This document shows positions 1 through 5,595 of a stretch of DNA of 5,808 bases, one piece after another. The number at the start of each line of letters is the position of its first letter. Position 1 is the stretch's first letter. The stretch comes from JBBDWZ01 sp050732575 (GTDB taxonomy: Bacteria; Gemmatimonadota; Gemmatimonadetes; Longimicrobiales; RSA9): positions 1 through 5,808 of the forward strand of contig JBOHRF010000337.1 of assembly GCA_050732575.1 (NCBI GenBank). The letters are read 5' to 3'. The notes below the pieces were generated by a model that saw nothing but the letters and a program-made list of their open reading frames with translations, did not search any database and was not told the DNA's origin. The position numbers and the translations under genes are program-made.

Positions 1-1
1 C

Positions 2-331
2 TCCACGGGCGAGCGCGAACGACGAGGCTCGATTACGAAAGCGGGTAACCGCCACTGCCGTCACGTGCTCGTCCAGGCGGCCTGGAGTTGTCGCCACAAA
101 CCCAGAATCAGCGCCGCGCTCAAGGCCCGGCAGCAGGGACAGCCCGCGCGCGTCATCACGCATGCCTGGAAAGTGTAGCACCGCTTGCACAAGCTCTACC
201 AGCACCTCGCATATCGGAAGCAGCCGCAAATCGCGGCGGTTGCGGTGGCGCGCGAGCTCGTCGGATTTCTCTGGGCCGTCATGCGTGAGCTCGAGCCGGC
301 GCACATGTCAGCGCACGCAACTACAAGGTAA
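2..331 (+). pseudogene. IS110/IS1111-family DEDD transposase, C-terminal part, interrupted by TAG
   Basis: Reading from base 2, the frame gives STGERERRGSITKAGNRH, then HVLVQAAW, and after the stop HRLHKLYQHLAYR and VAVARELVGFLWAVM. These are the recognisable C-terminal segments of IS110-family transposases (Transposase_20 domain, which carries the catalytic serine in this family). The frame is broken by TAG at 176-178 (codon 59 of the visible part), where relatives usually have Gln, so a CAG-to-TAG change is likely. The same frame then continues, still family-like, to TAA at 329-331. The element is therefore probably unable to move by itself unless the stop is suppressed or a sequencing error. 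The N-terminal DEDD RuvC-like domain is outside the window. Confidence 0.85.
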
Positions 332-624
332 GGAAAACGGATTGTGGAGGACCGGAGGGTAGCCTGGGGCACGAAGGTGGAGCACTCTCGAGCGCGTTAT
401 GCGGTACGTCCGGCGAGCAACCGTCGTGACGAAATCCCCGTGCCTAGCATGAGACAGCTCCCTGACGAATCCAATTCTTGCCGCTCCGGCAACGCTCGCG
501 TTGCTGACCGGCGTATATCAGCAGGATCATCGTCGAAGCCGCCCCAGGCACCTCCGCTCTCCACAACCATGCATCTAGATCACGCACCGAACAAAAGAGC
601 ATATGCACTGAAACATCATCGCCC

Positions 625-630
625 TTGACA
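625..630 (+). promoter_or_regulatory. Outward-facing -35 box near the IS right end
   Basis: A perfect TTGACA lies 16 bases before the IS boundary and points out of the element. No good -10 follows it in the present arrangement (the bases 16-18 positions on are attC sequence). In a circular form of the element it would be joined to the left end, and TTGACA, 16 bases, GAAAAT (using 5592-5597 of the other copy) would make a plausible promoter driving the transposase. Junction promoters of this design are known for IS110-family circles. The joining assumes that both copies are the same element. Confidence 0.45.
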
Positions 631-633
631 ACC

Positions 634-645
634 GCCCAGTCATAT
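634..645 (+). repeat. IS terminal inverted repeat, right copy (left element)
   Basis: GCCCAGTCATAT is an exact 12-base reverse complement of ATATGACTGGGC at 5596-5607. It lies at the outer edge of the non-coding right end, next to the attC remnant. Short subterminal repeats of about this length are usual for the IS1111 subgroup. Confidence 0.8.
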
Positions 646-646
646 C

Positions 647-769
647 AACGCCCAGAGTGTAAGCTGCAGGCCATACCAGCAGCAAGATGTTCGGAACCAC
701 TATACGAGTTCTCGCCACGCAGCTTCGCACTCGCTCGACCCGCCCGTCAGTATCACACACCTGTTAGCT
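647..769 (-). other. attC-D recombination site, core interrupted by IS
   Basis: The site belongs to the DinB-like cassette. On the minus strand its R'' box is AGCTAAC (769-763) and its R' end is GGGCGTT, where only AAC (647-649 on +) of the core remains because the IS ends at 645/646. The inner arms carry GTGTGATACTGACGGGC against GTGTAAGCTGCAGGC (after reversal), with unpaired G and A in the positions seen in the other three sites. With its core broken it is expected to be a poor substrate for the integrase, so cassette D is probably locked to the IS. Confidence 0.8.
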
Positions 770-785
770 GGCGATACTTAAGGCG

Positions 786-1304
786 TCATCTCCTTGCGGG
801 TGCGCTTTCGCCCATTTGGCGGAGGTGATGCAGCGTATGCAACTCCTGAAATCTGACGTAGTCAACGATGGAGACCGAGCCGAACAGACCGCTTGTCATC
901 AGTGAGCCTCGCTCGGAGGCCGAGCGGCACTCGCGCTCGAATCGTTGGCATGCGTCTTCGAGGCGGACTCGACCTGCAGCCGGCGTGTCCGGACCGTGAG
1001 ATGGATTCATTGGTTTCGTGGTGCGAGCCTTTGGAAACGCCTGGTTCTTGAGAACCCTGCTAAAGAAAAAGGTTCGGACGAGTGGCCGGACTAGCGAAGG
1101 AAACGTTGGAAACTTCGAGGGCACACCGGCCACTTCCTTAGCCGATTCTTCCAACGAGCGCGCGACGTGCTCGACGATTTGAGCCGGCGACCATTTCCCT
1201 GGGGCGCGTGGAACGACCCAAGAGGCGCCACTCGCCTCGGCCGATGCAATAACGGAATTAACGGCGGAACGAGTGCCGCGAAGCGCGTCATTTACTGAAT
1301 TCAT
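786..1304 (-). CDS. DinB-superfamily (DUF1569-like) protein, cassette D
   Basis: A 172-residue protein, about the usual length for DinB four-helix-bundle proteins. The family's metal-binding histidine triad is visible: His46 in GKWSPAQIVEHVARS, and His156 and His160 in RFQELHTLHHLRQM near the C terminus. The best match by pattern is the DUF1569 branch, where the first motif follows a KWS(P)xQ(I)xxH segment. No signal peptide or membrane helix is seen, so it should be cytoplasmic. DinB-like proteins include metal-dependent thiol transferases and many uncharacterised stress-associated proteins; the substrate here cannot be told. The ATG at 1304 is well supported by GGAGG on the minus strand (1312-1316) seven bases upstream. 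The stop (TGA) lies 16 bases before the R'' box of attC-D, the normal close packing of a cassette gene. Confidence 0.85.
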   Translation of the reverse strand: MNSVNDALRGTRSAVNSVIASAEASGASWVVPRAPGKWSPAQIVEHVARSLEESAKEVAGVPSKFPTFPSLVRPLVRTFFFSRVLKNQAFPKARTTKPMNPSHGPDTPAAGRVRLEDACQRFERECRSASERGSLMTSGLFGSVSIVDYVRFQELHTLHHLRQMGESAPARR

Positions 1305-1311
1305 TTGAAAA

Positions 1312-1316
1312 CCTCC
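1312..1316 (-). promoter_or_regulatory. Ribosome binding site of the DinB-like gene
   Basis: GGAGG on the minus strand, seven bases before the ATG at 1304. It fixes the start and means that this cassette carries its own translation signal. Confidence 0.8.
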
Positions 1317-1337
1317 GGGAAGAGGCGCGATTCGGAA

Positions 1338-1445
1338 TTACAACGTTTCGGCGCTGGCAACTAGAACGGGTGCCGATATGGCGAGAATAGGACCCGTGTA
1401 GATATGCCGGGGCGCGGAAGCGCTGTAGAATGCCGCGAACCCCAT
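1338..1445 (-). CDS. Possible 35-residue leader ORF in cassette D
   Basis: Between attC-C and the DinB-like gene lie about 150 bp. On the minus strand an ATG 18 bases inside the cassette opens a 35-codon frame, MGFAAFYSASAPRHIYTGP followed by a hydrophobic run ILAISAPVLVASAETL, ending in TAA 33 bases before the DinB start. The second half could be a short membrane segment or the remnant of a larger membrane protein. There is no clear Shine-Dalgarno sequence and I recognise no family. The frame also overlaps an inverted repeat (1409-1443), so it may be chance. Confidence 0.2.
   Translation of the reverse strand: MGFAAFYSASAPRHIYTGPILAISAPVLVASAETL
1409..1443 (-). repeat. Inverted repeat in the leader of cassette D
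   Basis: GGGGCGCGG (1409-1417) is complementary to CCGCG-AA-CCCC (1433-1443), giving a nine-pair GC-rich stem with a two-base bulge and a loop of 15 bases. No T-run follows on either strand, so it is not a standard terminator. It would form in the untranslated leader of the DinB-like mRNA. Confidence 0.45.
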
Positions 1446-1457
1446 ACGGACGAAGCC

Positions 1458-1580
1458 AGCTAACGAAAGCAAGCTAAGTTGCGGGCCGACCCAACGTCCA
1501 CGAGCTCGGGAGAGTCGAAGCCCTCGCCAGCGACTTCACGCAGAGGCACTCCGCCCGTCAGCTTCAGCGCATAGTTAGCC
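1458..1580 (-). other. attC-C recombination site (123 bp)
   Basis: On the minus strand the site runs from R'' GGCTAAC (1580-1574) to R' GTTAGCT (1464-1458). The inner arms GCTGAAGCTGACGGGC and (after reversal) GCTAAGTTGCGGGC pair with one unpaired G, one unpaired A and one wobble. It is longer than attC-A and attC-B, with the extra bases in the central loop. R' differs from the complement of R'' because, in an integrated array, the last six bases of R' come from the next cassette (D). Confidence 0.85.
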
Positions 1581-1605
1581 CTCACGCCGACAACCGTGGC
1601 TAACC

Positions 1606-3150
1606 CTATCGCACACGGCGACGGCGTACCTCGAGATCTGCGGATCTGGCAACGACTTCTTTCGTGGTTCCGTCGTCGTTTTTCACGAATGTCCAGCGCA
1701 CTGAGTCAACCGTTGCAAAGAATTGCGTTTCAGAGGCGGGGTAAAGCCGAAACCAGGCATCCTCCCCGGACCGCGCAAACAACTTACCATTCTCGAAGAC
1801 CACACTCAGCGTTGCGTGATCGGTGGCCTCATACGCCCCTGCATAAGTTGCCTGGATGGCCGACGGCACCTCGTCGTATTCGCCCTGGACCGCGTCAGGA
1901 ATGTAATCCGGCCACCCGTATTCACGCGCCACGCTTTCCAGGACCTCATTGATGAATCCTTCATTGTTGTTACGGTTGATCATCACAACCGCCCCTTGCC
2001 GCCCGTTCTTGTACCCTACCAGATAGGCATCGAACCCAGCGTTGCGGCCCGAGTGAACGAACCGGCGCGATGAGCCGTTCGGACCGGTCAGAAAAACCCC
2101 AAGTCCAACATTTTCTGCACGTCCCGTCAGCATCTCGCGCGCCGCTTCAACCTTCAGTAGGCGAGTCGGTCGTCCGGCGAGCGCGTCCTGCAACTCGATA
2201 AGCAGGTGCGCGAGGTCTCTCGGCGTTGTCCACAATCCAGCGGCGGCCAACTCCGGATGCACCATCGAGCCGCCTGCAATCAGCGCTCCATCACGCCTGT
2301 GTCCTGAGGCGGTCCGTCGCAGATGCTCGGCCGGCAACGGCTGTTCAAAACTGCTTTCGGCCATTCCCAACGGCGCAAGGACATCCGTTTGCATGTACTC
2401 ATCGAAACGCCGCTTCGTCAACTCCGCGATGAGCTGCTGAACGACCACGTATCCGCCTCCGGAATACGTGACTTGCTTGCCGGGCGACGTGGCCACGCGA
2501 ACGGCGTCGCTGTTTGCCGGCCGCTCGCCGTTGAGAATCTGGCTCGGATTGGGCAACGGCACACCCCGCGTATAGCCGGAAAACCCTGATACTGTCAGGC
2601 CTGCCGTATGACTGAGCAACTGGCGAAGTGTGATGGCCTCAGTCGGTCGCCACGATCGAGTGAAGGGCCGTACATCGTCGTCGAGCACCAGGCGGTGCTG
2701 CTGCACAAGAAGGAGTGCCCCAAGAGCGGTTGCGGGTTTACTGAGCGACGCAGCCTGGAATAGCGTGTGTGGATCGACTCGGCTATTGCCGGGCTGCTCA
2801 CGAACTCCGTACGCTCGCGCCCAGGCGATACGACCGGAGTCAATCACGGCCATGCTCATCGCCGGAATGCCGTGATACGCCATTCGCTCGGGAATTGACA
2901 TCAACTTGCCCACCCCTCCCCTGGGTACCGCTCGGGGGAGCAGGCCATGTTCTACGCGCGCAATTCTCTCCTCAACACTGGCTTGTCCAAATACGTCCGA
3001 GCTTACTCCAAGGATGGCGGTGGCCAGCAGGACACCAATCTCCAGGGAACGTTGCACTCTGATCGACAAGGAAATCGCTCGCGAAGGAATCACCTGAGGA
3101 TTGGACGCGTGATCGAAAGAATTCGTTGTGGTATCTTGTGACACGGGCAC
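1606..3150 (-). CDS. Exported beta-lactamase-fold serine hydrolase with DUF3471-like tail, cassette C
   Basis: A 514-residue protein of the class C beta-lactamase / penicillin-binding-protein-like family. Residues about 33-58 form a hydrophobic export signal (LEIGVLLATAILG to VFGQA). The catalytic domain spans about 60-415: Ser135-Leu-Ser-Lys138 is the SxxK nucleophile motif, Tyr229-Ser-Gly stands in for the Tyr-x-Asn motif, and His366-Ser-Gly for Lys-Thr-Gly. These substitutions are common in esterase- or peptidase-like members, so true beta-lactam hydrolysis is unlikely. Residues about 430-505 (YAGAYEATDHATLSVVFENG) resemble the DUF3471 domain often found at the C terminus. The protein is likely periplasmic; its substrate (ester, D-amino-acid peptide) is unknown. 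The start is uncertain: the GTG at 3150 is only ten bases from attC-B's core and lacks a Shine-Dalgarno sequence; GTG at 3144, TTG at about 3069 and GTG at 3057 are alternatives that would keep the export signal. The stop is TAG, with another in-frame TAG two codons on. Confidence 0.87.
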   Translation of the reverse strand: MPVSQDTTTNSFDHASNPQVIPSRAISLSIRVQRSLEIGVLLATAILGVSSDVFGQASVEERIARVEHGLLPRAVPRGGVGKLMSIPERMAYHGIPAMSMAVIDSGRIAWARAYGVREQPGNSRVDPHTLFQAASLSKPATALGALLLVQQHRLVLDDDVRPFTRSWRPTEAITLRQLLSHTAGLTVSGFSGYTRGVPLPNPSQILNGERPANSDAVRVATSPGKQVTYSGGGYVVVQQLIAELTKRRFDEYMQTDVLAPLGMAESSFEQPLPAEHLRRTASGHRRDGALIAGGSMVHPELAAAGLWTTPRDLAHLLIELQDALAGRPTRLLKVEAAREMLTGRAENVGLGVFLTGPNGSSRRFVHSGRNAGFDAYLVGYKNGRQGAVVMINRNNNEGFINEVLESVAREYGWPDYIPDAVQGEYDEVPSAIQATYAGAYEATDHATLSVVFENGKLFARSGEDAWFRLYPASETQFFATVDSVRWTFVKNDDGTTKEVVARSADLEVRRRRVR

Positions 3151-3160
3151 CAGAAGTGAG

Positions 3161-3251
3161 GGCTAACGCGAGTGCGGGTAAGCTGCGCGGGCTTCGCGCT
3201 GAGGTCAATTCCATGTGCTAACCCGCGTCAGCTTCACCCGCTCTGTTAGAC
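3161..3251 (-). other. attC-B recombination site (91 bp)
   Basis: On the minus strand the site runs from R'' GTCTAAC (3251-3245) to R' GTTAGCC (3167-3161). The arms 3222-3241 and 3174-3191 pair over 18 base pairs without a mismatch, leaving only two bases unpaired on one arm: G (minus strand, 3235) and A (3228). Such extrahelical bases orient the folded single strand for the integrase in known attC sites. The centre contains GCTGAGGTCAAT (3198-3209 on +), identical to 4068-4079 in attC-A. Confidence 0.9.
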
Positions 3252-3333
3252 CGCGGTCAGAATGGACCCAATCACGCCGAACCCGGATGATCGGCTCCAA
3301 CCTGGGGGTCGAGGAAGGAGGGCTTGCTCGGGA

Positions 3334-3979
3334 TCAGTTGGCTAATTTCGCCAGGGCAGCTAAAGTCGATCGGTATTTGTGCATCAGGTAAGTCTCCTGA
3401 CCTGAGAGTTCAACGAGCAACATCTGATGCACACGTAGCATGGCCTGGCGGGATGAAGGATCAAAATTTCGCGTATCCAGGAAGCGCTCGCTAAGGAGTT
3501 TCACGGTGGGCTACAGCGTGGAGCGTTGAACCAGGTAGGTGTCGGAAAGTTGTGCCGCGATGTCGTATTCAAGCAGTCGGAGCGCTCCCGTGCTCACCGC
3601 AGTCTCCCTCGCCGCTTCCCGCATTGGAGGCGTGTTAAGGCCACCCTCAGGCATAAGGGAAACGAACGAATCGAACGCTGTTTGGCCACTGGAGTCAGAA
3701 AGGGCGGCCGCCTTCAGACGGTCTGCGAACTCGAGGTGCATGGGTTGAACGCGGGCAAGGCTGTCGAGGTTGGTTTGGATCTCACGGCGAAAGTTCTCGA
3801 CTGCTGCCGCAGCGAGCCTTCGATCCGAGAGACGCTTGCCAAGACTGCTGATGCAAAAAGCCGAAGAGGACGCTCGCAACAATTAGTAGGCCCTCCACCA
3901 CTAGCGCTGACCGGCGGCCAGACCTGTGGTGGCGGGTGATATCAGCTTCCCCCAGCTGCGCAGACTGCACTGAGTTCAT
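3334..3979 (-). pseudogene. Broken one-helix membrane protein gene, cassette B
   Basis: Two frames together make one protein of about 214 residues. The first frame starts at ATG 3979 (MNSVQSAQLGEADI) and runs through RRSALVVEGLLIVASVLFGF, a membrane helix. After one surplus base in the run of five A (3855-3859 on +) the reading continues in the second frame with SDRRLAAAAVENFRREIQTN, then LDSLARVQPMHLEFADRL, to a TAG at 3511-3513. Beyond it the same frame goes on with PTVKLLSERFLDTRNFD and LVELSGQETYLMHKYRSTL to TGA at 3334. The pattern (Arg-rich N terminus, SALVVEGLLIVxSVLxGF helix, DRRLAAxAxENxRxEI helix) is that of a common uncharacterised membrane family, DUF6090-like. The gene is thus broken by one frameshift and one nonsense codon (probably CAG to TAG). 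GAGGG precedes the ATG but only by two bases. Confidence 0.75.
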
Positions 3980-4029
3980 ATCCCTCACGAAAGCCTCGGA
4001 CAAAAACGCAAATGGGGGAACGCCACGCG

Positions 4030-4119
4030 GTCTAACGCGACTGGAAGTAAGCTGCGCGGCCAAAGCTGCTGAGGTCAATCACAAGGCAGGCCCCGGCAGT
4101 TTCACCTCCTTCGTTAGAC
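4030..4119 (-). other. attC-A recombination site (90 bp)
   Basis: On the minus strand the site runs from R'' GTCTAAC (4119-4113) to R' GTTAGAC (4036-4030), here fully complementary since cassettes A and B have the same core. Inner arms GTGAAACTGC and GTAAGCTGC (the latter on +, 4047-4055) pair with an unpaired base near the core, as in the other sites. It shares GTAAGCTGCGCGG and GCTGAGGTCAAT with attC-B. It lies 47 bases after the stop of the protease-like gene and 50 bases before the start of the broken gene. Confidence 0.9.
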
Positions 4120-4166
4120 CGCCGCGGCCGATCCATCGTCTAAAAGTTCGTCGGTCGGTCGATCGC

Positions 4167-5522
4167 CTAGCGGCTACTGCCTCCAGCAGAAACGGTGCGC
4201 TCCAGGATCATCCGGCGACGATAGTAATCGAAGATCACCTTGAACTCCCGCAGGGCCCCGCCTCCCAGGAAACCGTCGTGGTCCTGACCGTGCGCCTTGT
4301 GCCGGAAAAATGTCAACGGATTTGAGAGCGTGAAGTCGCCGAGTCGTAACGCTTCGAGCGTGCCCTCAAAAGAGGTGCCCTCCGCGGGACCGCCGATTCC
4401 ACATTCATTCGTAGCTTTCAAGTGTTCGGCGCCCGGCAGAAGGTGATTTGCCTCAGCGAAATCCCTGTTGAGCAGGAGTGCCACGGCCGCTTCCGTGTCA
4501 ACAATGAGCCGCGCTTTCACCGGTCGGCGTCCCGGTGCCTTGACCTCGGCCCGTACGTAGATGTAGTCACCATCCATCTCGAGCGGGAGACTCTTTCCCT
4601 TTCCTCTGTACCTGTAACTACGCGGTTCATACAAATTGATCACTCGAGCCGGGTAATCGATTTCGACAACAAAGCTGCTGAAGAACCCCTTACCGAAAGC
4701 ACCATCGAGAGTCCTGCTCGTTGCCTGCTCAGTCCGCTGCTGTGAAGCAGGAGTCAGCTGCTTTCCGTCGGCAGAGTCCCGGCGAAAGCATTCATTCACT
4801 TTGTCCATTGAAATCGCCAAAACCCACGCGCTGGAGAGTGCGACTCCCGGCAAGCTAAATGACACCGTATCGGCAATGAGGTAGGCACCCGGGGGATCAG
4901 TTCCAACGCCGCTTGTCTTCAGTCCGATTGACTGCAACTTCATGCCGAGCGTTTCTGCGACCTGCTTGCTCAGAATGGGATAGTTCGATCCCGCGCCGGT
5001 GTCCATTCCAAAGGAGAGCGGGCGAGAACCATTGACGCTGACCTGCAGCCAGATCTGGTTGTCTTCGAGTTGAAAAGGGATCAGCAGGGCGCTCGCTCCG
5101 GAGGTGAAGCCTATGCCAACTCCTGGGATCGGAGACGTGAGGCCCGTGTTGCGCGTTCCACTCCACCTCCGCCACGTAGATTGATCGTCTTGCCTGGCCG
5201 CGCCGCTAAACCGACCACCAGCCGAGTCCAAAGCGAACCAACCTTCACCCGAAACCTTCGGCGTGCGAAACCGGAACTTCAGACGCCTGCCCTGGATCTT
5301 CCCTTCGATTGAACTGTGCTGGCCGTCCACGATGTACTGGCCCGAGACGGATTTGCCGGCCTGCTCGAGGGTCATGATACCGTACGTCGTTTCCCAACGG
5401 CCGGCGAAGTCATTGCGCTGGGCATATGCCCAGCAGGCCGGAACGACAAGGACCAGCACGGCTGCAATCCAGGCCGAAAGCTGTCCTGGCTTCGCGATGA
5501 TGGTTGCGTTTTGGTAATGCAT
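4167..5522 (-). CDS. Exported retropepsin-like aspartyl protease with two lobes, cassette A
   Basis: A 451-residue protein. Residues about 16-35 are a signal peptide (AWIAAVLVLVVPACWAYAQ, cleavage probably after AYA). Residues about 38-125 (DFAGRWETTYGIMTLEQAG) form a beta-rich domain of the kind found in small lipocalin-like modules. Two retropepsin-like lobes follow. The first has Asp174-Thr-Gly (SFGMDTGAGSNYPILS) and closes with GFFSSFVVEIDYPARVINLY. The second has Asp342-Thr-Glu (LIVDTEAAVALLLNRDF) where the family has Asp-Thr-Gly, and closes with LREFKVIFDYYRRRMIL. It should act in the periplasm as a peptidase; the second lobe may be impaired. ATG 5522 is preferred over 5579 because GGAGG lies four bases upstream, whereas 5579 lacks a ribosome site and is 12 bases from the cassette edge. 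The stop is TAG. Confidence 0.87.
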   Translation of the reverse strand: MHYQNATIIAKPGQLSAWIAAVLVLVVPACWAYAQRNDFAGRWETTYGIMTLEQAGKSVSGQYIVDGQHSSIEGKIQGRRLKFRFRTPKVSGEGWFALDSAGGRFSGAARQDDQSTWRRWSGTRNTGLTSPIPGVGIGFTSGASALLIPFQLEDNQIWLQVSVNGSRPLSFGMDTGAGSNYPILSKQVAETLGMKLQSIGLKTSGVGTDPPGAYLIADTVSFSLPGVALSSAWVLAISMDKVNECFRRDSADGKQLTPASQQRTEQATSRTLDGAFGKGFFSSFVVEIDYPARVINLYEPRSYRYRGKGKSLPLEMDGDYIYVRAEVKAPGRRPVKARLIVDTEAAVALLLNRDFAEANHLLPGAEHLKATNECGIGGPAEGTSFEGTLEALRLGDFTLSNPLTFFRHKAHGQDHDGFLGGGALREFKVIFDYYRRRMILERTVSAGGSSR

Positions 5523-5526
5523 GAAG

Positions 5527-5531
5527 CCTCC
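5527..5531 (-). promoter_or_regulatory. Ribosome binding site of the protease-like gene
   Basis: GGAGG on the minus strand four bases before the ATG at 5522. The spacing is short but the match is strong, and it decides for this start rather than the ATG 19 codons upstream. Confidence 0.6.
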
Positions 5532-5585
5532 GAAACGCTGCGCGTAACACGTCGTTAGACCGTTGAACGGATCGAACATTCCGTC

Positions 5586-5591
5586 GGTCTA
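5586..5591 (-). other. Remnant of an attC/attI core at the start of cassette A
   Basis: GGTCTA on + is what is left of GGTCTAAC, the R' core that should precede cassette A: attC-A's R'' (GGTCTAAC on the minus strand) predicts exactly this. The remaining AC and everything upstream have been separated by the second IS, which begins at 5592. Whether the lost site was an attC or attI cannot be seen. Confidence 0.75.
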
Positions 5592-5595
5592 GAAA

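Larger units (their letters stand above)
332..645 (+). ncRNA. Non-coding right end, probable guide-RNA (bridge/seekRNA) region
   Basis: About 310 bp without a credible gene between the transposase stop and the terminal repeat. In IS1111-type elements this is the place that encodes the structured RNA that pairs with the target and with the element's own ends. Two structures are visible. One is CTCG (387-390) pairing with CGAG (414-417) around a 23-nt loop. The other is a hairpin GCAACG-CTCG-CGTTGC at 489-504. The first loop contains CGCGTTA (393-399), the reverse complement of TAACGCG in the cores of attC-A (4033-4039) and attC-B. RNA ends, transcription and function are inferred from the family, not seen; the 94-codon open frame here has no relation to known proteins. 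Confidence 0.5.
1..646 (+). mobile_element. IS1111-like (IS110 family) insertion sequence, right-hand part
   Basis: The 3' portion of an IS110-family element whose left part lies outside the window. It holds the C-terminal end of the transposase (2-331), then a long non-coding right end (332-645), and finishes with the inverted repeat GCCCAGTCATAT (634-645), which is the reverse complement of ATATGACTGGGC at 5596-5607 in the second element. A long non-coding stretch on the 3' side of the transposase and short subterminal inverted repeats are family traits of the IS1111 subgroup, as opposed to IS110 sensu stricto. The element ends directly against AACGCCC, the remnant of an attC core, so it was inserted into the attC of cassette D. 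Its exact last base (645 or 646) is not decided by the sequence. Confidence 0.85.
647..5591 (-). mobile_element. Integron gene-cassette array, four cassettes
   Basis: Four units, each one gene on the minus strand followed by an attC site. Taking the crossover between G and TT of the R' box, the units are A 4036-5591, B 3167-4035, C 1464-3166 and D 649-1463. Each unit's start matches the reverse complement of its own distal R'' region: B shares GTTAGACCGCG, C GTTAGCCCTCAC, D GTTAGCTGGC, and A TAGACCG. This is what is expected if each unit circularises on its own attC. All four genes share the orientation typical of cassettes read from a distant Pc promoter, which would lie beyond the right end of the window. 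No integrase gene is present here, so whether the array is chromosomal or plasmid-borne is unknown. Confidence 0.88.

Noticed and set aside
344..628. 94-codon + strand frame in the IS right end
   Set aside because: Its translation has no recognisable motif or good ribosome site and it covers the region where IS1111 elements encode an RNA.
1723..2073. Open frames on + opposite the serine hydrolase
   Set aside because: They are shadows in GC-rich coding DNA; the minus frame has clear catalytic motifs and runs the whole length.
176..3513. TAG read as glutamine (recoded genetic code)
   Set aside because: Two TAG codons stand at Gln-like positions (176-178 and 3511-3513), but the intact protease-like and serine hydrolase genes both end in TAG exactly where their families end, just before attC. 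A recoded TAG would extend both into non-coding DNA.
3526..3939. 137-codon + frame over the broken cassette B gene
   Set aside because: It is antisense to two adjoining minus frames that together form a known membrane protein pattern, and its own translation has no family features.
5523..5579. Longer start (ATG 5579) for the protease-like gene
   Set aside because: It has no ribosome binding site, lies 12 bases from the IS junction, and would put 19 extra residues before a normal signal peptide.
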